Shown here in pieces: positions 25,527-37,089 of a stretch of DNA of 48,077 bases. The notes under the pieces were generated by a model. The model was not told the DNA's origin and did no database searches. It saw only the letters and a program-made list of their open reading frames with translations. This DNA comes from VBCK01 sp035511515. Its GTDB lineage: Bacteria; Pseudomonadota; Gammaproteobacteria; Burkholderiales; Burkholderiaceae_F. A program made the translations under genes and the position numbers. The stretch covers positions 1-48,077 of the forward strand of contig DATKFG010000066.1 in NCBI GenBank assembly GCA_035511515.1. Direction: 5' to 3'. Each line of letters opens with the position of its first letter. Position 1 is the stretch's first letter.

Positions 25527-26611
25527 GCCAGCCGATCCCCGGCGCTCACGACGCCCTCCGATTGGGCGCCGCCGGTCTCGAGTTCACGCGTGAATCCCCG
25601 AAGGCTGATCAGCGGGGATGCGACGGGCGCTGTGAATCGCGCGACGTCGTGGGCCATCCACGGAGTGTCGACATCGGCGATGTCCAGCAGCCGGGCCCGG
25701 GCCCGGCCGACGGTGTTCAGGGCACGTTCAGCCGTTTTCTGCAGCTTGCTGGCCGCGCAGCGCGCGCGCGGCGAGCGCGCATCGGCAGGCCCGTCCCATC
25801 CCGATGTGCTGGCCTGGTCGTAACAGGCAATGCCGATCCGCACCGTGACGTGGCGCGCGGTGGTCGACGACTCGTGCGGGATGTCGAGTGCTTCGGCCGC
25901 GTCCAGTACCCGGCGTGCCATGTGCTCGGCGCCCTCACGCGGCGTTTGCGGCAGCAGCAGCGCGAACGTGTCGCCGCCATAGCGAGCCACCACGTCCGCC
26001 GGGTGCAGGCAGGCGACTTGCAGCGCCTGCGCCACAGAGCGCAGACAGGCATCGCCGGCGGCGTGGCCGTAACGGCGGTTGAAGAGCTTGAAGTGGTCCA
26101 CGTCGATCAGCAACAGGGACAGCGGTTCGCCGCGGTGCCGGGCGCGCAGCCATTCGCGCTCCAATGATTCGTTGAAGTGGCGCCGGTTGGCCACGCCGGT
26201 GACCGGGTCCATCGCGCTGATCCGGCGCAGTTCGTCGGTCAGGTGCTTCACGCGCAGCTGGGTCCTGACGCGGGCCTGCACCAGCGGCGCGCTGAAAGGC
26301 TTGGCGATGAAGTCCACCGCGCCCATGTCGAGTCCCGTCACTTCGAGCGCCTCTTCGCCGTGGCTGGTCACGAAGATCACCGGCACGTCCGCCAGCACCG
26401 GGTCCGTCTTCAAGGTCTCGCAGACCTCGAACCCGTTCATGTCCGGCATTTCGGCGTCGAGCAGAATCAGATCCGGTACTGCGTCGCGCGCCAGGCGCAG
26501 CGCAACCTCGCCGCAAGTGGCGACACGCAGTCGACCGATGCCGAACAGGATGCGACCCATGACCTTGATCGTTCCGAGGTCGTCGTCGACCACCAGAATG
26601 TCGTTCGTCAT
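25523..26611 (-). CDS. Response regulator with degenerate GGDEF domain (GGDTF)
   Basis: Receiver domain (residues 3-120, D52 in ILLDAEMPDMNG, conserved K of IAKPFSAP) followed by a GGDEF-like domain (about 128-290) and a Pro/Ala-rich tail of about 70 residues. The active-site motif is R-Y-G-G-D-T-F at 210-216, so the GGDEF glutamate is Thr. The substrate region DVDHFKLFNRRYGHAAGD is otherwise near-canonical. The allosteric I-site RxxD is HPAD (203-206), lacking its Arg. Diguanylate cyclase activity is therefore doubtful. The ATG at 26611 is chosen by alignment with the paralogue at 30533 and GGCGGA upstream; an ATG at 26626 is possible. It overlaps the next kinase gene by 4 bases, implying co-translation. 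Confidence 0.88.
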   Translation of the reverse strand: MTNDILVVDDDLGTIKVMGRILFGIGRLRVATCGEVALRLARDAVPDLILLDAEMPDMNGFEVCETLKTDPVLADVPVIFVTSHGEEALEVTGLDMGAVDFIAKPFSAPLVQARVRTQLRVKHLTDELRRISAMDPVTGVANRRHFNESLEREWLRARHRGEPLSLLLIDVDHFKLFNRRYGHAAGDACLRSVAQALQVACLHPADVVARYGGDTFALLLPQTPREGAEHMARRVLDAAEALDIPHESSTTARHVTVRIGIACYDQASTSGWDGPADARSPRARCAASKLQKTAERALNTVGRARARLLDIADVDTPWMAHDVARFTAPVASPLISLRGFTRELETGGAQSEGVVSAGDRLA

Positions 26612-26815
26612 GGTGCAGTCCGCCATCGGCAGTCACTTCTCGGGGACACTACACTCCTCATCGGCAGAGTCGATCCAATCTTTACGCAAGGCCGAACGGC
26701 CTCGGCCATTGTGTCGATGCGCGTTGACGCCTGCCGTGCGCGCATCGAAAACGGCGCGCCGCACCGCGTCGCGCGCGCGGCGAGCCTGGCCAGGCCAGGC
26801 GATGCGGTGCGATGT

Positions 26816-30511
<3,696 letters not shown>

Positions 30512-30532
30512 GGTCGGGACCGGACGCCGAGG

Positions 30533-31561
30533 TCAGACCGGCTCGGCGACGTCGTGACCCTGCGGCATCATCTCTATGGTGCTGGCCATGGCCGCGTCTT
30601 CGGCATCGGCGACGTCGAGCAGCCGGGCCTGTGCACAGCCCGAGCGCTTGCCGGCATGCAGAGCGTTGCTCGCGGTCAGTAACAGCTTGCTGGCCGAGCC
30701 GCGTTCACGCAGCAGATAGGCGAGGCGCCCGTCGGCGGGCGTCTCCGACCAGCATTTGCTGGTCTCGTCGTAGTAGCCGACGCCGATGCTCACCGTCACA
30801 TGGCGCGCGGGCGACGACTGGTGGGGAATCTCGAGCGCTTCCATCGCCTCGAGGATTCTGCTGGTGACATGCTCGGCGCCGGCTCGGGGTGTCTGCGGCA
30901 GCAGCACCGCGAACTCCCCGCCTCCGAGGCGGGCTACCAGGTCGGCCGCGCGCATGCAAGCGGTCTCCACGGCCTGCGCGACCGTCCTGAGGCATTCATC
31001 GCCTGCGACGTAACCATAGTGCTCGTTGAAGAACTCGAAATGGTCCACGTTGATCAGCAAGAGCGCGATCGGTTCGCAAGCGCGCCAGGCGCGCAGCCAT
31101 TCACGCTCGAGCGAATCGTCGAAGTGGCGTCGGTTGGCCACGCCCGTGAGCGCGTCGACCGCGGCAACGCGGCGCAGGTCATCGGTCAGGCGCTTGACGC
31201 GCAATTGCGTTTTGACCCGGGCCCGCACGAGCGGCGCGCTGAAGGGTTTGGCGATGAAGTCGGCCGCGCCCATTTCAAAGCCGGCCACCTGGAAGGCGGC
31301 TTCGCAGTGGTTGGTGACGAAGATCACCGACACGTCGGCCAGCTCCGGATCCGCCTTGAGCGTCTCGCAGACCTCGAAGCCGGTCATGTCGTCCATTTCG
31401 GCATCGAGCAGAATCAAATCGGGCGTCGATTCGCGCGCCAGTCGCAGCGCGTCCTTGCCGCTGGTGGCGACCCGCAATCTGGCTACATCGGAAAGGATGC
31501 CCGCGATGACTTTGATCGTGCCGGGGTCGTCGTCGACGATAAGAATGTTGTGGCCAGTCAT
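30533..31561 (-). CDS. Response regulator with degenerate GGDEF domain (GGGEF)
   Basis: First gene of the signalling module, 342 residues: receiver (residues 4-121, D53 in LLDAEMDDMT) and GGDEF-like domain (about 128-290). The signature is R-L-G-G-G-E-F (211-217), so the metal-binding Asp/Glu is Gly. The metal/substrate segment is also eroded: INVDHFEFFNEHYGYVAGD has Asn for the first Asp, Glu for Lys, and Tyr for the His of GH. It should therefore be catalytically dead. The I-site RAAD (204-207) keeps the RxxD pattern, so c-di-GMP binding as a receptor is conceivable. It is clearly a paralogue of the protein at 25523-26611. Confidence 0.88.
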   Translation of the reverse strand: MTGHNILIVDDDPGTIKVIAGILSDVARLRVATSGKDALRLARESTPDLILLDAEMDDMTGFEVCETLKADPELADVSVIFVTNHCEAAFQVAGFEMGAADFIAKPFSAPLVRARVKTQLRVKRLTDDLRRVAAVDALTGVANRRHFDDSLEREWLRAWRACEPIALLLINVDHFEFFNEHYGYVAGDECLRTVAQAVETACMRAADLVARLGGGEFAVLLPQTPRAGAEHVTSRILEAMEALEIPHQSSPARHVTVSIGVGYYDETSKCWSETPADGRLAYLLRERGSASKLLLTASNALHAGKRSGCAQARLLDVADAEDAAMASTIEMMPQGHDVAEPV

Positions 31562-31885
31562 GGTGTTGGCTTTCGTTGGGGCAACTTCGAGGTCGGGATT
31601 GGGTCAGGCCCTGGGGGGCCTCAAATCACGTCGCGTACCGTCTATTAGGTCCACCTAACAGCCTTATCGGACGTCACAAAATCGACTTGACCCGCTGGCC
31701 CGTCCCCTCTTGAAGTGAGCGGCGATTGAGGCTTAAATCGGTCTCTGTCCCCGCAAATCGTCGTTGCAGAAATCCGCGGCCCGCCGCGGTACCCCGACCA
31801 GAACTTGAATACGGCGTGTGAAATACACGTTTGCGGTACTGCCCCACGGACCGGGACTACCGGTTTGCGGCTGACGCCGTGCCGA
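31562..31885. other. Intergenic region upstream of the signalling module
   Basis: This 324-base gap lies upstream of the first REC-GGDEF gene and downstream of the secreted protein gene at 31886. It contains the inverted repeat at 31645-31658, plus two hairpin-capable sequences without T-runs: CCGCGG arms at 31774-31779 and 31784-31789, and CGTGT/ACACG arms at 31815-31819 and 31825-31829. The latter two could end transcription of the 31886 gene. No convincing -35/-10 pair was found. Confidence 0.4.
31645..31658. promoter_or_regulatory. Operator-like inverted repeat upstream of signalling module
   Basis: TTAGGT and ACCTAA form a perfect 6-base inverted repeat with a 2-base centre, in an AT-richer patch about 85-100 bases upstream of the REC-GGDEF start codon. 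The placement and symmetry suit a dimeric regulator. No known consensus was matched. Confidence 0.35.
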
Positions 31886-32422
31886 CTATCGGGTCGGAGC
31901 GGCGGCCGCAGTGATCGTGATTCGCAGGTGGGAACCGGCCGCTCCGCTCAGCTGCAGGACCAGATCCTGACCGCCGGGAAGCGAATACAGCACGATCTTG
32001 TGGGGAGCCCGGCAGCCCGGCCGACCCTGAAAGTCTGTGGACGCGACGAGGTCGTGTCCGGCGACAACGTCGACCCAGAAGCCCTGATCGAGCGAGACGC
32101 GGAAGTCCCCCGCGGTCGTCACGCGCAGGCGCGCAAGCCCCGCTGAGGCGCCATCGACGGGCGTGTTCCTGCCGGGGGGCGATGCGAACGTCACCTGCTC
32201 CTGCGGCACGACCGTCAGCTCGTAAAGCCGGTCGGGTACCAGCCAGGGTGCCGATGCGACATCCCTGCCGGCTGGCACCGCCTCGGCCGTTGTGGCAAAG
32301 AGCGCACGTTCGCGACCGACGTCCCAGCTGAATCCGGCGCATGGGTCGTCGGCCGCAAGCGCTGCACACATAACCGCCCCGAAGGCCCACGAAACCGACC
32401 ATCGCAAACACCAGCTTCGCAT
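31886..32422 (-). CDS. Hypothetical exported protein
   Basis: A 178-residue protein with a plausible signal peptide (WSVSWAFGAVMCAALAA, cleaved before DDPCAGF), followed by a soluble domain rich in beta-strand-like segments and one Cys pair candidate (Cys in DPCAGF and in RPGCRAPHK). No catalytic motif or named family was recognised. It follows the Mop-domain gene on the same strand by 70 bases; an in-frame ATG at 32503 would instead overlap that gene by 11 bases, but the signal peptide favours 32422. Periplasmic location inferred. Confidence 0.65.
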   Translation of the reverse strand: MRSWCLRWSVSWAFGAVMCAALAADDPCAGFSWDVGRERALFATTAEAVPAGRDVASAPWLVPDRLYELTVVPQEQVTFASPPGRNTPVDGASAGLARLRVTTAGDFRVSLDQGFWVDVVAGHDLVASTDFQGRPGCRAPHKIVLYSLPGGQDLVLQLSGAAGSHLRITITAAAAPTR

Positions 32423-32492
32423 CCGCGCGGTCGACCAACCGGCCAAGCCGGGATGACGCGACGGCACCACGCGTGAGGTTGCGGCCAGCAGA

Positions 32493-32921
32493 TCAGCCCT
32501 CAACGGCGATGATGACCGAGGAGGCCTTGATCACGGCAGTGGCCTGCACGCCCGCCCGCAGTGCCATTTCGGTGGCGGACTCGCGCGTGATGGTCGCTTG
32601 CACCTGGGCACCGGCGCTCAAGGCGATGGTGACTTCGGCGCTCACCGGTCCTTCGGTGACGTTCGTTATCTTCCCGTGCAGGCAGTTGCGGGCCGACAGC
32701 CTCACGCCGCGACCCTCCGTCATCACCAGAACCGAACTGGCTTTGACCAGCGCGATGGCCTCCACCCCGATCGCAAGGCCCAGTGACTTGACGCTCTCGT
32801 TGGTCACGATCGCCACGATCTGGTCGCCGGCCGCGGTGGTCAGACCGACTTCGGAATTGACCGCACCGGGCTTCAAGACGGTGATCCTGCCTTTGAAGAC
32901 ATTGCGCGCGCTGATCTTCAT
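32493..32921 (-). CDS. Tandem Mop (TOBE) domain molybdate-binding protein
   Basis: A 142-residue molbindin with two consecutive Mop/TOBE repeats of about 68 residues, each starting with SARN (ISARNVFKGRITVLKPGAVN and LSARNCLHGKITNVTEGPVS) and ending in KASSV (VKASSVLVMTEG, IKASSVIIAVEG). Such proteins bind molybdate or tungstate oxyanions in the cytoplasm, buffering the metal for cofactor synthesis. The ATG is preceded by GAGGAGG. It is not next to modABC or molybdopterin genes here. It is divergent from the small gene at 33198, with 276 bases between them holding no recognised operator. Confidence 0.9.
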   Translation of the reverse strand: MKISARNVFKGRITVLKPGAVNSEVGLTTAAGDQIVAIVTNESVKSLGLAIGVEAIALVKASSVLVMTEGRGVRLSARNCLHGKITNVTEGPVSAEVTIALSAGAQVQATITRESATEMALRAGVQATAVIKASSVIIAVEG

Positions 32922-33197
32922 GTGAGCCTCCTCGATGGACCTCTGACATTGTCGTCCGTCACGACGAGCCGGAGCGCGGCTGCGCGAACGTACGGGTCTT
33001 CGATGCGACGGGTGTTGCTCGCGTCGAGCCGAACTTTATACGGTAGTGCGCATAGGGCTTTGCGCGATGCCGTGTGCGGGTTCGCCGGCAGGCGGACAAA
33101 TCCAGCCTTGCAGCGCTGCATTTTCGTGGATCGGCGCACACACCGCGCGCGTAAAAAAAGGCACATACGCATCGGACGTCAACCGGAGCACCTTCAC

Positions 33198-33512
33198 ATG
33201 CAACAGCAAGCCGCCACGACCCGCAAGGCCGCGAAGCAGCAGCGCGCTCGGGTCGGCACCGCACGCCGGGTCCTGCAGCAGCTGTTTGGAGTCGAACCGG
33301 CAACCATCGACGAATCCTGCGCGCTGGCCGACTTCGAAGGCTGCAACCCGCCCGGAGGGCCCGTCCTGACGCCGATGGCATGGCGCATCTGGGTCAAGGA
33401 TCGCGTCTTTGCGTGTTACGGCGTGGACTGCCAGATCGATGAACCGCTTTCGACGCTGGTGGCCCGCATCGAGCTGGCCGAGCGCGGAGTGCGTTGCACG
33501 CTGGGGCATTGA
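33198..33512 (+). CDS. Hypothetical protein, 104 residues
   Basis: A small soluble protein with a Gln/Ala/Arg-rich N-terminus and a compact remainder starting LFGVEPATIDESCALADFEG and ending in a helical LVARIELAERG. The ATG has GGAG 8 bases upstream and codon bias matches the genome, so it is probably real. Spacing of the segments loosely recalls an acyl-carrier-type helix bundle, but there is no DSL attachment serine and no family can be named. It converges on the methyltransferase-like gene, ending 9 bases from its stop. Confidence 0.6.
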   Translation: MQQQAATTRKAAKQQRARVGTARRVLQQLFGVEPATIDESCALADFEGCNPPGGPVLTPMAWRIWVKDRVFACYGVDCQIDEPLSTLVARIELAERGVRCTLGH

Positions 33513-33521
33513 GGCTCGCTC

Positions 33522-33986
33522 TTACCGAATGCGGCCGAACCACCGTGCGACGCCGCGCCGATAGGCAAGGTACTCATCCCCGAACAATCGCACCAACGCC
33601 TGTTCCTCGGGGATGATCTGCAGGTGGGTGATACCCGCCACGAACAACGGCGGCACGACCCACACACTCGCGCTTCCCAGCAGCAGTGCCCATCCGATCA
33701 GCACCAGCAGCAAGCCCAGGTACATCGGGTTGCGGCTGAAGCGAAAGACGCCGCCGGTCACAAGGCGCGAAGCCTTGCCCGGGTCCCTGGGGTCGACCGT
33801 TGTTCCGGCCCGCTTGAAATTCATGAAGGCGCTGGCGCTGACGACGATCCCGGCTGCGACGATCAGTCCGCCCAGGCGATTCCACGGCCGCCCGGGCCAC
33901 TCGAGAAGAGGCAGCCAGCGGTGCAGCGCCCACATCAGCGCTGCCGAGAAAAACATGATGAATGGTGGCGGAATGCAGGTCCGCAT
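33522..33986 (-). CDS. Isoprenylcysteine carboxyl methyltransferase-family membrane protein
   Basis: A 154-residue inner-membrane protein with four hydrophobic segments and the ICMT/PEMT family signature: TGGVFRFSRNPMYLGLLLVL (AdoMet-binding region with R-x-P-x-Y) followed by HLQIIPEEQALVRLFGDEYL and RRGVARW. Members methylate small thiols, lipids or prenylcysteine-like substrates using S-adenosylmethionine; bacterial substrates are mostly unknown. The ATG has GAGG at 9 bases. Its upstream region faces the divergent Fic gene, and the operator-like repeats lie in that shared region. Confidence 0.85.
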   Translation of the reverse strand: MRTCIPPPFIMFFSAALMWALHRWLPLLEWPGRPWNRLGGLIVAAGIVVSASAFMNFKRAGTTVDPRDPGKASRLVTGGVFRFSRNPMYLGLLLVLIGWALLLGSASVWVVPPLFVAGITHLQIIPEEQALVRLFGDEYLAYRRGVARWFGRIR

Positions 33987-34040
33987 AGGGCCTACCTCAG
34001 GCGGTCAAACCGACAGATGCCCGCGGTGCGAGTATCAATC

Positions 34041-34087
34041 GTGTCACTATATTGACCGAATGGAAATTCTGTGTCACTATAATGACC
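34041..34087. promoter_or_regulatory. Two phased operator-like repeats upstream of fic gene
   Basis: GTGTCACTATATTGACC (34041-34057) and GTGTCACTATAATGACC (34071-34087) differ at one base and start exactly 30 bases apart, about three helical turns. Each contains the inverted repeat GTCA-N6-TGAC. The second contains a perfect TATAAT at 34078-34083, so bound protein would cover a likely -10 element. They lie between the divergent methyltransferase-like and Fic genes, and the Fic protein has a putative N-terminal DNA-binding region. The pairing with that protein is inferred. Confidence 0.6.
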
Positions 34088-34194
34088 TAATTGGCCTACT
34101 TGCTCCATGATTCTGACCATTCCCAGGCCTGGCTCGGGAGCCGTGCTCGATTGATGACTCTCGGGCTCAGCGGAACATACGGCAAGTCATTGAC

Positions 34195-35748
34195 ATGAGC
34201 AGTGCCCCAGTCCCTCGCCTACGTCAACATGATGACGCCTTGCCGGAAGTTGTTCTCGTTACTTCAGGCGACTCTGCACAAGCCAAGCGCGTATCGCGTC
34301 TGCATCATCAGGGTTTATTGCGACAGCTGTATCGAGGCGTTTACAGCTCGAATCTGCGAGCCAATGACGGGGACGTGGTTCGCCGCAATTGGTCGCAAAT
34401 TCTCTCTTACCTCGCACCGGAAGTGGTGGTAAGCCACCGCAGCGCCTTTGACGCTAAGCCGGTCGATGATGTGGTCTACATCACTCGCGCGCAAGGACGC
34501 CGGAGCTATACGCTACCAGGTCTGAACGTCAAAGCTGTGCTGCATCCGAAACGTGGACCCATCGTCGGCGCCACAAGCCAAAGCGCGAATGATTCCTTGT
34601 ATCAAAGTATCTACGTCGCCAGCCAAGCGCGTGCCTATCTAGAAAATCTGACGCCCGATATTCGATTGGAATCGCGTCAACTGCCCCGCAGTGAGATAGA
34701 GGCAAGCCTGGAAAAGACGCTCGCACTGCGCGGCTCCGTTGCATTGCTTCGGTTACGTGACGATGCTCGCGAAATTTCCGAAATCCTGGATATGCCGAGA
34801 GAGTTCAAAACGCTCGACGGCATTATCGGAGCATTGCTTGGCTCGCGACCGGCAAAACGATTGACGACTGCGCAGGCTCTCGCACGGGCACAAGGACAGC
34901 CTTATGACGCAGAGCGCCTGGCCCTTTTTGAGGACCTGGCCGGGCAACTGCGCAATTTCCCATTTGCGGATATGCCCGAACCGGCGCAGCAAGGAGCTGC
35001 CCGAGACCTGTTTGCTTTTGTCGAGTCCTATTTCTCGAACTACATCGAGGGCACTACTTTCACGATTGAAGAGGCAGAAGAAATCATCTTCCAAGGCAAG
35101 CTGATTGCGATGCGTAGCGAGGACTCGCACGACATCAAGGGCACATTTGAAGCCGCGCAGCGAGACCCGTTTTACAGCCGACCTCCCAGTGACGCTGAGT
35201 CTTTTCTGGGGTGGCTGCAAAAAGCCAACGAAAAAGTTTTAGGTGCTCGGCTTGACAAGAAGCCGGGCCAGTGGAAGGAACGCCGCAATCAAGCAGGAAA
35301 TACCGAATTTGTCTTGCCAGAACTTGGTCCGGCTACGCTCAAAAGAGCTTGGCTGTTGCTTGCGACGTTCAATCAGCCGATGCAACGCGCACTGTTTCTG
35401 ATGTTTGTCATCACTGAAGTGCATCCCTTTGCCGACGGCAATGGTCGAACGGCTCGCTTGCTTATGAACTGCTATCTGTCCAACCGGCAGCAGTGTCGCA
35501 TCATTGTGCCGACCGTCTTCCGGGATAACTATTTGATTGCTCTGAAGGCACTGACTCATCAGAAGGATGCGGCGGCTTACATTCGAGCGATGCGCTTATG
35601 CCAAGCCTGGACATCAGAATTAGACTACAACACAGGTGTAAACGGCATCGACCAACAACTCATTCGATGCAATGCAAAGCAGGACGATAGCCGAATGTAT
35701 GCGTTGCTATCGCCCAAGACGGGTCAGCCAATGGCCGTGCCAGGCTAG
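34195..35748 (+). CDS. Fic-domain AMP-transferase with N-terminal AbiEi-like region
   Basis: A 517-residue fusion. Residues about 10-125 resemble the winged-helix/antitoxin region of AbiEi-type proteins: SRLHHQGLLRQLYRGVYSSN, then VVSHRSAFDAKPVDDVVYIT. A linker of about 130 residues leads to the Fic domain. Its inhibitory motif SNYIEG (S281xxxE285-G286, the S/T-xxx-E-G/N type) lies N-terminal to the core, and the catalytic motif is HPFADGNGRTAR starting at H410, fully canonical. Fic enzymes transfer AMP from ATP to hydroxyl side chains, and class II members are held inactive by the Glu finger. The frame uses more A/T-ending codons than the dcw genes, suggesting acquisition by transfer. The start lacks a strong Shine-Dalgarno. 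Phased repeats lie 108 bases upstream. Confidence 0.9.
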   Translation: MSSAPVPRLRQHDDALPEVVLVTSGDSAQAKRVSRLHHQGLLRQLYRGVYSSNLRANDGDVVRRNWSQILSYLAPEVVVSHRSAFDAKPVDDVVYITRAQGRRSYTLPGLNVKAVLHPKRGPIVGATSQSANDSLYQSIYVASQARAYLENLTPDIRLESRQLPRSEIEASLEKTLALRGSVALLRLRDDAREISEILDMPREFKTLDGIIGALLGSRPAKRLTTAQALARAQGQPYDAERLALFEDLAGQLRNFPFADMPEPAQQGAARDLFAFVESYFSNYIEGTTFTIEEAEEIIFQGKLIAMRSEDSHDIKGTFEAAQRDPFYSRPPSDAESFLGWLQKANEKVLGARLDKKPGQWKERRNQAGNTEFVLPELGPATLKRAWLLLATFNQPMQRALFLMFVITEVHPFADGNGRTARLLMNCYLSNRQQCRIIVPTVFRDNYLIALKALTHQKDAAAYIRAMRLCQAWTSELDYNTGVNGIDQQLIRCNAKQDDSRMYALLSPKTGQPMAVPG

Positions 35749-35794
35749 GCGCGAGTGCATCTCTGGGGCCAACACGCCTGACCTTCGGAACCTC

Positions 35795-36301
35795 ATGGCG
35801 TCCGACATGCGCATCGAATACGAAAATAGAATCATTGACATTGTCGCTTCCAGCGTCGCTGCCCTATTTTCGTCCTTGCCCCTTCAAATCCTCGGGATGG
35901 CAGCCGCTGCTTCGAACATCTGGTCCGATTGGAACAGGCATCACAATGCAGCCTTTGCCATCTTTTTCGGGTTTCTCATCTACGCAATGGTCTGGGCGTT
36001 CTTGTGCCTTTATGTATTCTTTTCGACTTTGCTCCGCTCAAAGAGAGATGCCACCCTCCTCGCAAGACATGTCTTAGAAGCTCGGGAGGATGGTCTTTTC
36101 GAGGAAACGAAATTCAACAAATCGCAATACGACTGGTCTGGTGTGACCAAAGTGGTTTCACCCCTACACTTCGTCGCGGTGTATGTGGACTCGCAATCCG
36201 CCTACGTGATTCCTAACAGAGCCTTCACCTCCGAATCCCAGAGAAAGGACTTCATCGCGTTCGTTGAAGGAAGAATGGCGTCGTCGAAGGCGAGAAGCTG
36301 A
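35795..36301 (+). CDS. YcxB-like membrane protein
   Basis: A 168-residue protein: short N-terminus MRIEYENRIIDIV, two hydrophobic segments (about 17-36 and 47-70), and a C-terminal soluble part with FNKSQYDWSGVTKVVSPLHF and YVDSQSAYVIPNRAFTSE, the pattern of the YcxB-like domain. Function unknown for the family. It follows the fic stop by 46 bases on the same strand and may be co-transcribed. The ATG at 35795 is chosen, with 35807 as an alternative; an upstream extension would overlap fic. Lower GC than the chromosomal backbone. Confidence 0.7.
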   Translation: MASDMRIEYENRIIDIVASSVAALFSSLPLQILGMAAAASNIWSDWNRHHNAAFAIFFGFLIYAMVWAFLCLYVFFSTLLRSKRDATLLARHVLEAREDGLFEETKFNKSQYDWSGVTKVVSPLHFVAVYVDSQSAYVIPNRAFTSESQRKDFIAFVEGRMASSKARS

Positions 36302-36519
36302 CAAGCAAGGACTACTCCGACGTGCCACTGGCGACCCGAGCCGTGGTGTTCCATGCCTTCGGTAACCTAGACCCCTGATTTTTCTCGATGTCCATTGCCC
36401 GAGCTTCTCTGACTTTCCCACCTCCAGAAAAGGCAGTCCAGGCGTTCGCCAAATCCTGCGGGATGGCTCTTGAAGGGTAACCGGCCGGTGATCCCATCTT
36501 GACGACGGCTACCCTCAGC

Positions 36520-37026
36520 TCATTCTCCTTTGAAGTGTTGCGCGACATCGAAGTTTGCGATCACCCGCGCGGCATCGATCGGCGACTTGCCCTTGTCGTT
36601 CTTGCTATTCGGGTCTGCCCCGTGGGCCAGCAATAATCGAATGATTTCCCCACGCCCCTGCGAGTTGAACACGGCCCGCCACAGGGGGGTGTTTCCGTAG
36701 CTGTCCCGAGCGTCGACTCGCGCCTGAAGTTTCAGCAATGTCTCAGCCTCGGCTACCCGGTAGTCCTGTGCCGCGAAGTGCAGCGCCGAGTTCCCGCTCT
36801 TGTCCTGTGCATTCAGGTCGACTCCGGGATAAGTTGCGAGCAACCCAAATACATTCAGCTTTCCGTCGACCACCGCGTACATCAATGGTGTCCGAGCGTC
36901 GCGGTCCCGCGAGTTCGGATCAACTCCGCTTTCGAGCAATGCGCGCACTGCGGGAACGTCGTCCTTCATGACCGCAACAAACACCGGCGCAAGCTTCATC
37001 TCTCGTATCTGCCGGGCCGAGCCCAT
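36520..37026 (-). CDS. Ankyrin-repeat protein
   Basis: A 168-residue protein made of about four ankyrin repeats: VPAVRALLESGVDPNSRDRD, ARTPLMYAVVDGKLNVFGLL, KSGNSALHFAAQDYRVAEAE and SYGNTPLWRAVFNSQGRGEI, ending LLLAHGADPNSKNDKGKSPI. Such small ankyrin proteins act as protein-binding modules, sometimes as immunity or inhibitor partners; here no partner is adjacent on the same strand. No signal peptide is seen. The start at 37026 has GGA at a suitable distance; MKLAPVF at 36999 is also plausible. About 220 bases between it and the YcxB-like gene hold nothing recognised. Confidence 0.85.
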   Translation of the reverse strand: MGSARQIREMKLAPVFVAVMKDDVPAVRALLESGVDPNSRDRDARTPLMYAVVDGKLNVFGLLATYPGVDLNAQDKSGNSALHFAAQDYRVAEAETLLKLQARVDARDSYGNTPLWRAVFNSQGRGEIIRLLLAHGADPNSKNDKGKSPIDAARVIANFDVAQHFKGE

Positions 37027-37089
37027 CGCTTAATCCGTTGATGAACTAGCGCGTTCCGGTAGTGACGCGCACCACTCCACGGTGCGAGC

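Noticed and set aside
26690..26707. GGCCGA/TCGGCC hairpin between the CHASE kinase and the next REC-GGDEF gene
   Set aside because: No U-run and a weak stem; the 204-base gap may hold an internal promoter, but no acceptable -35/-10 pair was found.
34052..34083. TTGACC and TATAAT as a fic promoter
   Set aside because: The hexamers are 20 bases apart, too long for a standard sigma-70 promoter; only the -10 was kept as a comment on the operator repeats.
36312..36548. A 78-codon minus-strand frame after the ankyrin gene
   Set aside because: It overlaps the ankyrin gene end, has no ribosome-binding site or recognisable family, and no clear codon bias.
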